Below are positions 26,900 through 37,400 of a stretch of DNA of 64,000 nucleotides, piece by piece. The position numbers and the translations under genes are program-made. The notes below the pieces were generated by a model. That model was not told where the DNA came from. It made no database searches and saw only the letters and a list, made by a program, of their open reading frames with translations. This DNA comes from Labrys okinawensis (GTDB lineage Bacteria > Pseudomonadota > Alphaproteobacteria > Rhizobiales > Labraceae). Where the stretch lies: positions 248,001-312,000 of the forward strand of contig NZ_PUEJ01000005.1 of assembly GCF_002982075.1 (NCBI RefSeq), written 5' to 3'. Numbering within the stretch: position 1 is the first letter of the stretch; each line of letters opens with the position of its first letter.

Positions 26900-26975
26900 G
26901 GGTGCGCGGACATCCCGCCCGCTCCCGGAGGGGCGACCTTTGAGGAGGAATGGCGGGCAGGATGCCCGCGCACCC
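26900..26975. repeat. Dispersed GGGTGCGCGG palindrome
   Basis: GGGTGCGCGGACATCCCGCC plus CGC (26900-26922) is inverted, with two mismatches, as GCGGGCAGGATGCCCGCGCA plus CCC (26953-26975) around a 30-base centre. The same arm recurs at 17715-17737. It fills most of a 316-base non-coding gap (26729-27044) between the FAH gene and DUF2852; no gene is seen in that gap. Confidence 0.7.
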
Positions 26976-27044
26976 GACAACAGAAAGCCCGCGCAGCTCG
27001 TGCTGCGCGGGCTCCATCAACGCTTCGGGAAGGATGTGCGGCTA

Positions 27045-27470
27045 TCAGGCGGAGTGGCTGTCGCCGCCATTGCGAGCGGCGTTGCGCTCGGCCATGAAGC
27101 GGTCGAACTCTTCCTTGTCGCGCGCACGGCGCAGATTGGCGACGAATTCGGAGAAGGCGCGGCCTTCTTCCTCCAGGCGCCGGCGCTCCTCTTCCAGGCG
27201 GCGCAGCGTCTCGCGGCGATAGTCGTCGAAAGCGGCATTGCCGGTGGCCGACCAGCCATGGCCGGCATGGCTGTGCTGATCACGGGTGAAGCCGGCAAAC
27301 TCCGCCTTGGCCCGCTCGAAGCCTTCACGCACCTTTTCCCTGGGGAAGCGATCGCCCCAGATGAAATAGGCCAGCGCCGCCAGGCCAAGCGGCCACCAGA
27401 TCAGAAAGCCGGCGATCACCGCCACGACATGAAGCGGATGCCAACGGCCGCGCGTAGAACAAGAGGTCAT
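27045..27470 (-). CDS. DUF2852 family membrane protein
   Basis: 141 residues. A hydrophobic segment near residues 14-38 (VAVIAGFLIWWPLGLAALAY) is followed by a charged, helical cytoplasmic tail with a run of Arg and Glu (RRETLRRLEEERRRLEEEGR) likely to form a coiled coil. This layout is that of alphaproteobacterial DUF2852. The ATG at 27470 is preceded by GGAGAGGATA; the frame upstream to 27731 is not needed. Function unknown. Confidence 0.8.
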   Translation of the reverse strand: MTSCSTRGRWHPLHVVAVIAGFLIWWPLGLAALAYFIWGDRFPREKVREGFERAKAEFAGFTRDQHSHAGHGWSATGNAAFDDYRRETLRRLEEERRRLEEEGRAFSEFVANLRRARDKEEFDRFMAERNAARNGGDSHSA

Positions 27471-27618
27471 TATCCTCTCCCATGTTACAACCCAGCCCTC
27501 GACCAATTGGGGGCGGCGACGGGCGGCTTCAAGGGTACAAGCCGAAGTTGTGTCCGATTTAATCTTCAAGGCTCGCCGGGGCTGTCTTGTGCGCCCCTGT
27601 CGCAGAGCTGTGGCTGCA

Positions 27619-27636
27619 TTGTCATAAAACCATGAA
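27619..27636 (+). promoter_or_regulatory. Candidate PHO box upstream of the plcP-agt pair
   Basis: TTGTCATAAAACCATGAA matches the PhoB consensus CTGTCATAAATCTGTCAC well in the first half (10 of 11 bases) but poorly in the second. It lies about 150 bases before the metallophosphoesterase start, which fits a promoter. The site is weak and inferred partly from the function of the genes. Confidence 0.35.
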
Positions 27637-27785
27637 CTGAATCGTGTTTGTGACAACCATGACGGGTCGTCGATCCCGCCGATGCCTGGAGCAGGGCGTG
27701 CCAACGGCAGGCACCCGCCTTGATCCGGCATTCAGGCCCGAAGCTCGATCCGACGACAGGTCCGGGGCCGGTTGAGGATGGTGCC

Positions 27786-28601
27786 ATGAACAGCGAAAGC
27801 GAAGGCACGCGCTATCGAGCGCTCTTTATCTCGGATGTGCATCTGGGGACGCGGGGGTGTCAGGCCGGCATGCTGCTGGACTTCCTGCGGGCCTATGACG
27901 CCGAGACGATCTACCTTGTCGGCGACATCGTCGATGCCTGGCAGTTGAAAAGCGGCTGGTACTGGCCGCAGGCCCACAATGACGTGGTGCAGAAGCTGCT
28001 GCGCAAGGCCCGCAAGGGCGCGCGCATGGTCTATATTCCCGGCAATCACGACGAGTTCCTGCGCGATTTCCCCGGGCATCATTTTGGTGGCATCGAAGTG
28101 ATCGAGCAGACCGTGCATGTCGCCGCCGACGGCAAGCGTTATCTGGTGATGCATGGCGATGCCTTCGACGTGGTGGTGCGCCACGCCAAGTGGCTGGCCT
28201 TGCTCGGCGACTGGGCCTATGTCACGGCCCTGGGTGTCAATACTTGGCTGAACGCCATTCGCCGGCGCCTCGGCCTCAGCTATTGGTCGCTGTCCGCCTG
28301 GGCCAAGCTCAAGGTGAAGAACGCGGTCAGCTTCATCGGCCATTTCGAGGAGACACTGGCCAAGGAAGCCAAGCGGCTGAATTGCGACGGTGTGATCTGC
28401 GGCCACATCCATCACGCGACCCTGCGCGATCTCGACGGGGTCACCTATATCAATTCCGGCGACTGGGTCGAAAGCTGCACGGCGATCGTCGAACATTTCG
28501 ATGGTCGTTTCGAGCTGGTACGCTGGAGTGAACTCGTCCGTCAGGCCAACAAGCCGCCGGCACTCCAGGGCGAGACGCTGATCCCTCAGCGTGCTGCCTG
28601 A
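27786..28601 (+). CDS. plcP: PlcP-like metallophosphoesterase (phospholipase C type; LpxH superfamily)
   Basis: 271 residues. Calcineurin-like motifs in order: ISDVHLG (Asp-x-His), GDIVDAW, GNHDEFL, MHGDAFD and CGHIHH, giving the usual two-metal site. This COG2908 family includes LpxH and rhizobial PlcP, which cleaves membrane phospholipids to free phosphate under phosphate starvation. The PlcP reading is preferred because a GT4 enzyme (likely agt) follows after 9 bases. The start at 27786 follows GAGG. LpxH activity in lipid A synthesis cannot be excluded. Confidence 0.75.
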   Translation: MNSESEGTRYRALFISDVHLGTRGCQAGMLLDFLRAYDAETIYLVGDIVDAWQLKSGWYWPQAHNDVVQKLLRKARKGARMVYIPGNHDEFLRDFPGHHFGGIEVIEQTVHVAADGKRYLVMHGDAFDVVVRHAKWLALLGDWAYVTALGVNTWLNAIRRRLGLSYWSLSAWAKLKVKNAVSFIGHFEETLAKEAKRLNCDGVICGHIHHATLRDLDGVTYINSGDWVESCTAIVEHFDGRFELVRWSELVRQANKPPALQGETLIPQRAA

Positions 28602-28610
28602 GCCGGTCGC

Positions 28611-29699
28611 GTGAAAATCCTGATCGCCACCGATGCCTGGCGCCCGCAGGTGAACGGCGTCGTCCGGTCCCTGGAACAGACGGCGGCGGCTGCGTCGCGG
28701 CAGGGTGTCGAAATCGGGTTCCTGGCGCCGGATCGCTTCTGGTCGGTGCCGATGCCCTCTTATCCGGAAATCCGCCTCGCCATGCCGCCGCTCGGAGCGA
28801 TTGAGCGTCATATCGAGGCCGAGAAGCCGGATTACGTCCATATCGCCACGGAAGGGCCGATCGGACTGCTCACCCGTCGGGCCTGCCTGAAGAAGGGACG
28901 ACCTTTCACCACCAGCTATCACACCCGCTTTCCCGAATATCTCGCCGCGCGCGTCCCCGTGCCCCTCGACTGGAGCTATCGCTGGATCCGGCGTTTCCAC
29001 AATGCCGGGGCGGGTACGATGGTCTCGACCCCGGCCCTCGAACGCGAATTGGCGGGACGGGGTTTCAAGCGGCTGATGCGCTGGTCTCGCGGGGTCGATG
29101 CCGAGTTGTACCAGCCAAGGCCGGTGCGCATCTTCGACCTGCCGGGACCGATCTTCCTCTATGTCGGCCGGGTTGCCGTCGAGAAGAACATCGAGGCTTT
29201 TCTCGATCTCGACCTGCCCGGCTCGAAAGTGGTGGTCGGCGGCGGGCCGGCCCTGGAGATGCTGCGCTCGCGCTATCCGGCCGTGCATTTTGCCGGCGTG
29301 CTGGAGGGAGAGAACCTGGCGAAGGCCTATGCCTCGGCGGATGTCTTCGTATTTCCGAGCCTGACCGATACGTTCGGCATCGTCCTGCTCGAAGCGATGG
29401 CCAGCGGCCTGCCGGTGGCAGCCTTTCCGGTGACAGGGCCGATCGACGTGATCAGCACCGGCAAGACCGGCATCCTCGACAATGACCTTGCCGTTGCGGC
29501 GCGGGCCTGTCTCGACCTCAAACCCGGGGACGCCCGGGCGGAAGCATTGAAATATTCCTGGGACGCCTGCGCCCGCCAATTCGTCGACAATGTAGTGGAT
29601 GCCTGCAGTCGAGCCAAGGCGGGCATCTCCCAGCCGGAGCCGGCGCCCAGGCGCAACACGTCGTTTCCCTTCAGCTGGAGGAGAAAGGTCGACGCCTAG
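28611..29699 (+). CDS. agt: GT4 glycosyltransferase, Agt-like glycolipid synthase
   Basis: 362 residues with the GT-B fold of family 4: ILIATDAWRPQVNGVVRSLE at the N-terminus (acceptor side), TSYHTRFPEYLAARV, YVGRVAVEKNIEAF and PSLTDTFGIVLLEAMASGLP (the ExxxxxxxE donor motif). The start codon is GTG, 9 bases after plcP. Agt adds glucose or glucuronic acid to diacylglycerol, replacing phospholipids with phosphorus-free lipids, so it uses the product of PlcP. Agt is inferred from the pairing; the sugar is not predictable. Confidence 0.72.
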   Translation: MKILIATDAWRPQVNGVVRSLEQTAAAASRQGVEIGFLAPDRFWSVPMPSYPEIRLAMPPLGAIERHIEAEKPDYVHIATEGPIGLLTRRACLKKGRPFTTSYHTRFPEYLAARVPVPLDWSYRWIRRFHNAGAGTMVSTPALERELAGRGFKRLMRWSRGVDAELYQPRPVRIFDLPGPIFLYVGRVAVEKNIEAFLDLDLPGSKVVVGGGPALEMLRSRYPAVHFAGVLEGENLAKAYASADVFVFPSLTDTFGIVLLEAMASGLPVAAFPVTGPIDVISTGKTGILDNDLAVAARACLDLKPGDARAEALKYSWDACARQFVDNVVDACSRAKAGISQPEPAPRRNTSFPFSWRRKVDA

Positions 29700-29796
29700 A
29701 ACGACATGCGGTCATGGCGGATCGAGTATCGCTCACGGTTTCAAAACGCTATAGAGCCCGTCCGGAAATGCACCTTGGCCTGAAAACTGGCGCTAC

Positions 29797-30588
29797 TCAT
29801 GGCGTTGCCGTGCCTTTCCGCCCCACTGCGGCATCCCCCTCTACTACAGGATCGTTGAAGGTCCAGCGGGGGATCGTGCGCATGCGGTCGAGGTCGGCGA
29901 AGACGGCGGCGAGATCGCTATCCGGCGAAATCTCGCGAAGCACAGCATCGAAGGCTTGAGCGAATCCGTTGAAGCTTCCGGCTTCCAATTCACATAAATG
30001 AATCTGGTTCCAGTCGATCGCCAGCGCCGGGTCGCGGTAGAGCACAACGGCTGTCTCCATTGCCCTGAACGTCCCTATCCGGTTCGCCTGGACGAGCTGC
30101 GCGGCAGCCGGCCCGATATATTCCCGCATGACCTGCCGATATTTGCTCAGACAGAGGGATTCCACCTCGATGTATTCCAGCGATGCCTGCCATTCGGGCC
30201 GATTGGCTGAACCCTGCCAGTCGCTTGGCAGTACGAAGGCGGAGGGGGTGGTCAGAAGAATCTCCGCGCGCAGCACCTGGGTTTCCGGCGGTTGCGGTCT
30301 GGCCACGAGCTCGTGAATGACGTCGTCAGGAATGATATCTCGAAAATAACTCAGTTCGAGATGGCTCCATACGGCTGCCTTCGAGGCGTTTCGAAATGTG
30401 GAGCGATGTCGATAGAGCGCCTGGCCGAGGCAGGTTTTCCCAAAACGCGCCCAGTTCACGGCGCGGTCGATGAGTTCGGTTTCCGCATGGGGACCTCGAA
30501 CTTGTATCGTTCGCGCTAGAACCACGAGGCGATCATCGGGCTCGATTCGGGCTAGATTTGATCTGAAAGATGGGACACTGTCGGTCAT
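29797..30588 (-). CDS. Hypothetical protein
   Basis: A 263-residue frame from ATG at 30588; an in-frame TTG lies at 30606. No signal peptide, membrane helix or known motif was recognised. The composition is balanced and looks globular, with scattered Trp and Tyr. Base composition is less GC-rich than neighbours, which hints at recent acquisition. It is flanked by agt (stop at 29699) and the LysE gene. It could be a genuine orphan; no function can be given. Confidence 0.5.
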   Translation of the reverse strand: MTDSVPSFRSNLARIEPDDRLVVLARTIQVRGPHAETELIDRAVNWARFGKTCLGQALYRHRSTFRNASKAAVWSHLELSYFRDIIPDDVIHELVARPQPPETQVLRAEILLTTPSAFVLPSDWQGSANRPEWQASLEYIEVESLCLSKYRQVMREYIGPAAAQLVQANRIGTFRAMETAVVLYRDPALAIDWNQIHLCELEAGSFNGFAQAFDAVLREISPDSDLAAVFADLDRMRTIPRWTFNDPVVEGDAAVGRKGTATP

Positions 30589-30643
30589 CGAGGCCCTTGA
30601 TTTCAAATCTGTCCGAGGATCTGAGCGGCGGTTGGGCGGTCGA

Positions 30644-31285
30644 TCACACCCGCGACAGCAGCAGACGGATCCCGGCCAGGCCGAAGAACAGCGCCAGAGT
30701 AACTTCGATCCAGCGCCGTGCCTTCTGATAAAGGCGGACCATGGGGTGGGCGGAAAAGACCAGGGCGTAACCGCCGAAGGTGACCAGCCCGATCACCGCG
30801 CAGCCGGCGATGATCGCCGCGGCTGTATATCCTGGGGCATCCGACTTCAGGCCGAGCGACATGATGGCGATCCAAGCCAAGATCGATTTTGGATTGGTCA
30901 GATGCAGCATCAGCCCGCGCCGGTAGAGCCGGCGATAGTCGATCGGACCTCGTTCTTGCCTGGTCTCGTCCTGACCGGCCTTGAAGGCGGAACGGGCCGA
31001 TTTGACCGCCAGATAGAGGAGATAGAGCCCGCCGCCGATCTTGATGGCGGTGAGGGCATTGGCATAGGCGGCCAGGAGGGTGGATACGCCGGTTGCTGCC
31101 AGCACGGCCCAGATCATCGAGCCCGTCATGATGCCGGATGCCAGCACCAGCGCCGGCAGGCGCCCCCGGCCCATCGCCACGCCCATGATGGCCATGTTGC
31201 TCGGCCCCGGACTGGCGACAGCGATGGCATAGAGCGCGTAGACCGCGAGCAGGGCATGGAACTGGTGGAACAAGGCGTCACCCAT
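30644..31285 (-). CDS. LysE/RhtB family amino acid exporter
   Basis: 213 residues and about six membrane helices. The family signatures are present: VASPGPSNMAIMGVAMGRGR near residue 25 and LMLHLTNPKSILAWIAIMSL near residue 130. Such permeases export lysine, threonine, homoserine or similar amino acids. An in-frame ATG at 31321 is possible, but the ATG at 31285 fits the family start better. No regulator is adjacent, so the substrate is undefined. Confidence 0.88.
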   Translation of the reverse strand: MGDALFHQFHALLAVYALYAIAVASPGPSNMAIMGVAMGRGRLPALVLASGIMTGSMIWAVLAATGVSTLLAAYANALTAIKIGGGLYLLYLAVKSARSAFKAGQDETRQERGPIDYRRLYRRGLMLHLTNPKSILAWIAIMSLGLKSDAPGYTAAAIIAGCAVIGLVTFGGYALVFSAHPMVRLYQKARRWIEVTLALFFGLAGIRLLLSRV

Positions 31286-31404
31286 CGCAAATGTCTCACT
31301 GTAGGCCGGGCGTCGGCGCATCGGCCGCAGACTGGCCGAGAATAGCGGCGTCCCGCTTCAGCGCAAGCATGGCTTCGGCAGGGCGGCCGTTGCCGTCACC
31401 ACGA

Positions 31405-31430
31405 AAAAGGCCCCGAATTCGGGGCCTTTT
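31405..31430. terminator. Terminator downstream of the giant coiled-coil gene
   Basis: AAAAGGCCCCG (31405-31415) and CGGGGCCTTTT (31420-31430) form a perfect 11-bp stem with AATT as loop and T-tract on both strands. It is 45 bases beyond the stop of the leftward GPR gene. Confidence 0.92.
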
Positions 31431-31474
31431 CCATTCTCAACCAGGCGGTCGAGGGCAATCGTTTTCCGACCGGC

Positions 31475-34400
31475 TCAGGTGAGCTTGCCGGCGGCATGCG
31501 CCAGGATCGTATAGACCTTGCCGGAATCGGCGGTGAGGTAGGTCCTGGCCATGTTGCCGCTGCGATCCTCGCGGTCCACTTCGGCGATGAGCTGCTCGAA
31601 CTCCTGGACATAACGGTCCACCGTCGCCTGGAAGTCCGCGTCGCGGCGATAGCGCCGGCGGATTTCCTCGAAGGCCTGCTGGCCTTGCAGCGTATAGAGC
31701 CGACGCGAGAAGGCGTTGCGTTCGCCGCGGCGATAGCGGTCCCAAACCTCGGCGACAGCGTCATGCTCGACCATCTTGGCGATGTCGACCGACAGCGTGT
31801 CGAGGGAGGAAGCCATCACGGCCGGCGTGTTGGCCTGGGGGGCCGGCTCGGGCTCCTCGCGAGAGGCGCGGGCCAGCACTTCCGAGAGCCAGCCGGTGCC
31901 GCGACGCTCGCCCCGCGCAGGGGGCGCGGCCACGGCGGTGCCGCGGGCCGGAGCGGTGGGCTTCAGCTCCGGCACCGGCGGAAGCGTACCGGCGCGCGGC
32001 ATTTCCGGCCTGCGGGCGGGAGCCTCGGCCGTCGCTTCGCTGCGCTCGCGCAGCCGGAGCGGGGCGGGAATCGGCCGGTCTGTCGGCTCAGCGATATCGA
32101 GCGAGCGGCTGGAGCGGCTGACGATGTCGGCAAGGTCGTTGAGAGCCTGAATCTGCTCGGCCACAACCCGGCGCATCGTGGCAGTGGAGTCCGACGTTTC
32201 CTTCGGTATCTCCAGGAGGCCGCGCTTGAGTTCGGAGCGGGTGGCTTCCAGTTCCTGCTTCACGGTCTGGGTCATGCCGCGCATCTCCTGGGCCACTTCG
32301 GCGAAACGCTCGGTGGCGTCGCCGAACAGGCCGGAGATTTCCTGCACTGCCTGCTCATAGGTCGATTTGAGGGCTGTGGAGGTACGCTCGCGCTCCTTGC
32401 CGGTGGTGGCACGGATGAGCTCGAACTGGTCGGCAATCGCCTGCGCCGTGGTGTTGGCGTTGTCGGCGAGCAGGCCACTGGTCTGGCGCGCCTTGCTTTC
32501 GGCATTGGCGAGCTTTTCCTCGATCACTTCGGCGAAGGATTTCATCATCGCTTCCATCGCCTCGACCTTGCCGCCCACGGTGGAGACCAGGGCCTCCAGG
32601 GTGGCGCGGCGTTCGTCGAGGGCCTGATCGACACGGGTCTGGGTGTCGGTCAGGACCGCCGCGGCGCTGCTGAGGTGATTGCTCTGTTCCTCCAGGCGTT
32701 CAGCCATGGTGCCGACATCGCTGATCACATGCGCGGCGAGATCGCGCAGCGTCGTGACCTGATCACCGACGCGATCGGTCGCGCCGCTGGTCTGATCGGC
32801 AAGATTCAGCATGGTCGACTGGAAGTCACGCAGGCGGCCTGCCAAGCCGCTCTCGATAGCATCGAGAGCCTTGGTCGAGCTGTCGAGCGACTCCTGCAGG
32901 GCGGTGTTGGTGCCGGCGACCCGATCCAGCAACGCCGTGATTTCCTCGCGCAGGCGCGCCTGCAGCGAACCGAGATCGCCGATCGCCTGGCTGGCCTTGG
33001 TCTCGATGGACGAGGAGAGGGCCTGAGACGACGCTTCCAGCGCTTCGCTGAGCTCGAAGCGCTTGGTCGAGAGAGCCTCGACCAGATCGCCGCCCTTCTG
33101 GCCGATCAGTTCGGCAAGCTGGCCGGCGCGCTCGTCGAGTGCCTTGGCGACCGTCTCGGCGATGTCGCCGAGCTCGCTGGTCATGCTGGTGCTGCGCGTG
33201 GACAGCGTCTCGACCAGGAACTGGCCGCGCTCGTCGAGGATCCTGGCGATCTCGCCGGAGCGGGCGCCCAGCAGGCTGGCGAGCGCACTGGTCTTGTCGC
33301 GCAGCTGGGTGCTGACATCGCCCGAGATCTGGTTCAGCGTATCGATCAACTGCTGACCGCGTTCGCTGAGTAGGCCGGCCATCGCGTTGGCGCGGGTGTC
33401 GAGCAGGGCATTGATCTCTTCCGCACGCTCGCCGAGCTTGGCGCTGACATCGCCCGACAGACGGCTGAGCGTCGCATCGACCGAAGCCACGTTCTGCAGG
33501 AGGTCGACCGAGACGTTCTGCACCTTCTCGCTGAGCGTGTCGGCGATGTGCAGGCCGCGCGAGTCGAGAGCATCCGACAGGTCGGCGAGGCGGCCGAGGA
33601 CATCCTGCTCGAAGCGGGTGATCCGCGAGTCGAGCGTATGCGCAATGTCGTCGGCACGCGTGCTGAGGGCGCGATCGATTTCGTCGACCTTGCTGGACAG
33701 CGCATCCGCGATCGCGGTGGTCTTGCTGTCGAACTGGGCTGCGATCTCCGCCGCCTTGACCGTCAGGTCGTTGCTCATCAGCGAGGAGCGGCTGTCGAGA
33801 TGGGAGGTCAGGTCCTCGGCACGGGCGCTGAGCGTTTCGGTCAGGTCGGCGCCCTTATTGCCGAGCGCCACGACGATGTCGTCGGCACGGCGGGACAGGG
33901 TGTCGGTAAGCGCCGCGCTGCGGCCGTCGATGAGCGAGGTGATCTCGCGGGCCCGGCCGTCGAGCAGGGTGCCGATCGCCTGGGTCCGCTCATCGATGAG
34001 CGCACTGATCTGGGTGGCACGGCCACCCAGCAATTCGTCGATGGCGCTGCTGCGGCCATCCAGGAGTTCGCTGATCTGGGAGGCGCGGTTGTCGAGTACG
34101 CTGCCGATGGCGGCAGCGCGGCCATCGAGCAGGTCGCTGGCCTCGCGGGCCTTGGCTTCCAGCGTGGCACCGACTTCCTTGCCGCCTTCGCCGAGCAGTT
34201 TGGCGAGTTCGAGCGTGCGGGTCGCCAGCGTCTCGTTGAGCGAGCGGGCACGGCTGTCCAGACCCTGGTCGATCCGGGCGAGGCGCCCCTCGATGGTCTG
34301 CGCGACGTCGCTGGCCTTGATGGTCAGACGGTTGTCGAGATCCGACAACTGTGCGTCCAGTGCCGCCAGCTTTTCTTCCAGCGTACGTGCGACCGATGCC

Positions 34401-37400
34401 GTATGGGTGCCGAAACGGGCATCGAAAGCCTCGAGCTTGCCGCCCAGCAGTTCGGCTGCCTGGGCCGTGTGACCCTGGACCTGGTCTGTGAGACGGGTGC
34501 CGTGCAGGCGGATCGAGCTTTCGAAGCCGAGCAGCTTCTGGGCGAGGTCGTCGCTGAGGGCGCGGGAGTCGTCGCCGATACGGGTGGCGAGCGCCTGGCC
34601 GCGGTTGCTGACGATATCGTCGAGCTCGGAGATCTGGTGCTCCAGCGACTGGTTCACTTCGCCGATGCGCCGGCTCATGCCGTCTTCGAAGGCCTTGAGC
34701 TGGTTGTCCAGCGTGGCGTGGATGGTGGTCGCGCTCGACTGGAACTTGGTCTCGAAGGCGTTGAGCTTGTCGGCAATCGCGCCATGGATGACGTCTGTAT
34801 TGGCCGCAACCTGCGCCTGCAGCGTGACCAGGCGTTCGTCGAGCGCTTCCTGCAAGGCGGAGGAGTTGTTGAGGAAATGCGTCTCGAAGGCGCCGAAGCG
34901 CTGGTCGAGCGAGGAGCGCACCAGAGCCGTGTTGCTGGCGAAGCGCATCTCGAAGGCGGCCAGGCTGTCGTCCAGCGCGGCCTGGGTGTTCTGCACGTCG
35001 CCGTTGAAGCGGCTCTGGAAATCGCCGAGGCGGGCGGCGAGATCGGCCTGGTTGGCTTGCAGCGTATCGCTGAAGCTGGCCTGGAAGTCGCTGATCCGGT
35101 TCTCGAAATTCGATGCGGCCGTCGAGGCCATCATCTGGAAGCGATGTTCGAAATCGTTCAGGCGGGAATCGAGCAGGGCATGGGCGTCGTTGGCACTGCC
35201 GGCGAAGTACTGCTCGAACTGGTTGAGACGATTGTCGATCAGCCCATGCGCATTCTCCGCACTGGCGCTGAAGCGTTGCTCGAATTCGCCCAGGCGCTTG
35301 TCGAGGGCGGATTGAGCACCATTGGCGCTGGAGCCGAAGCGCAGTTCGAACTCGCCCAGGCGCTTGTCGACGGAGGCCTGGACCTGATCCGCGCTGGCGC
35401 CGAAACGCTGCTCGAAATCGCTGATGCGCTGCTCGATTGCGGCCTGCGCCTGGTCGGCGCTGGCGCCGAAGCGCTGTTCGAAACCGCCCAGTTCGTGGCT
35501 GAGCGTGGCCTGGATTTCGCGTGCGCTTGAGCCGAAACGCTTTTCGAACTCTCCCAGATGCTGGTTGAGGGTCGTTTCGATCCCCTGGGCGCCGGAGCCG
35601 AAGCGCTGCTCGAACTCGCTCATGCGCTGGGCGAGGGCGGTCTGAATGTCGCTTGCACCCGACATGAAGCGCTGCTCGAACTCGGACATGCGCTCGGCCA
35701 GGGTGTTCTGGATGCCACCCGCTTCCGACATGAAGCGCTGCTCGAAATCGCCCAGGCGCTGGCTGAGAGCGGTGTGGATGTTATCGGCTCCCGCCCCGAA
35801 GCGCTGTTCGAACTCGCCTAGACGCTGGTGGAGCGTGTTGTGGATATCCTCGGCACCGGCACTGAAGCGCTGTTCGAACTCGCCGAGGCGCTGGCTGAGC
35901 GAAGCATGAATGCTGTCTGCGCCCGAGCCGAAACGCTTCTCGAAATCGCCGAGACGCTGACTGAGCGAGGCGTGGATATCTTCGGCGTTGGTGCCGAAGC
36001 GCTGCTCGAACTCGCCGAGGCGCTGGCTGAGCGCATTGTGGGCCTGTTCGGCATTGGTGTTGAAACGCTGTTCGAAACCCTTGAGCGTGTCGTCGAGGCC
36101 CGAACGGTTGTTCTGGATATTCGTGGCGAAGCGCACTTCGAACTCGCCCAGGCGCCGGTCGAGATCGGCATGGGCGAGAGTGGAGAGCGACTTGAAGCGA
36201 TGCTCGAACTCGGACATGCGGGTGTCCAGCCCGGCATGGATCGCGCCGGCGCTTTCGGCAAAGCGCGTGTCGAAGCCGTTGAGCGTGTCGTCCAGGGCCG
36301 AGTGCACCTTCTGGGCATGGTCGAGGCTTCGGGCTTCCAGGCCCGACAGGCGCTCGTCGAGGCGCGCATGCAGATTGTCCGCGATCTCCTGGCTGCGCTT
36401 CTCGTGGCTGTCCAGGCGTTCGGCGAGAGCCTTGCCGAAGGCATTCGTCTGGGTTTCGACGGTGTTCTCGAGGCGCGACACGCCGAAATTGATCTGCGAG
36501 ACGGCAGCGGCGCTGCGCTCTCCGATAACGCGGGTCAGCGTGTCGCCGCCAATGGCGAGAATGCCGGAAGCGTCGCGGGCGGCCGTGTTGATGCGCGCGG
36601 AAAGCTGCTTGCCTTCCTCTTCCAGCACCGCCTGGAGGCGTTGCGCGGATGCTGCAACCGCAGCCTCGGCATCGGTGCTGCGCTTTTCGATATTGGCCAC
36701 GATAGCCTGGCCGGTCGCTGCGAGGCGGCGATCGATGTCGCCGCCGCCGACCACGATGGATTCGTGGATGCGCTCGCCGGTCTGGGTCAGGCGGTCGGCA
36801 AGATCGCCGCCGCGCGTGGTGATGATCTCGGCAATCTGAGTGGCCGTGCTCTCGATCTTGCCGGCAACGTCCATGCCGCGGTTCTGCAGATCGCCGAGAA
36901 TGGTATCACCCGTCGAGCGCAGCGTGCTGTTGACGTCGGCGACCGAGTCGATGATCTGCTCGACCATCTTGGCGCCGGTTTCGCGGATCGAATTGACCAC
37001 CACGTCGGTGCCTTCGGCGAAGGCGTTGCTCAGGCCCGAGCCGGTGCGAACCAATGTGTCGTTCACCGCGGTACCGCGTTCGACGATGTCGTCGAGGATG
37101 CGCTGGCTGCTGGCGGTCAGGGTTTCATTCAGTTCGAGCGCGCGCGAGGACAGCGTGTTGCTGATCTCGTTGGCGCGGGTGGCGAAGTTCTCGTTGACCT
37201 GGTTGGACGTGGCAGTCAGGTGCTCGGTGATCTCGGCGACGCGACGGTTGAGCTGTTCCGTGACCTGCTCGGACGAACTCGACAGCGACTTGTTGACGTC
37301 CTGAGCAGTGGTGGTCATGCGGTCGATCAGCGAATTGCCGCGATCGGCCATGGCGCCGACCATGTGGTCGCCGACCTTGGCGAGTTCCGAGGTGAGCTGG

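Noticed and set aside
27786..28601. Plain LpxH in lipid A synthesis
   Set aside because: Not excluded, but the 9-base link to a GT4 glycolipid-type enzyme and the PHO-like site favour PlcP.
27732..29579. 615-codon antisense frame opposite plcP-agt
   Set aside because: Composition resembles a shadow of the real genes, which have clear catalytic motifs.
34680..36400. Possible CRISPR array
   Set aside because: The 66-bp repeats are direct, coding, contiguous and without unrelated spacers; no cas genes are in the window.
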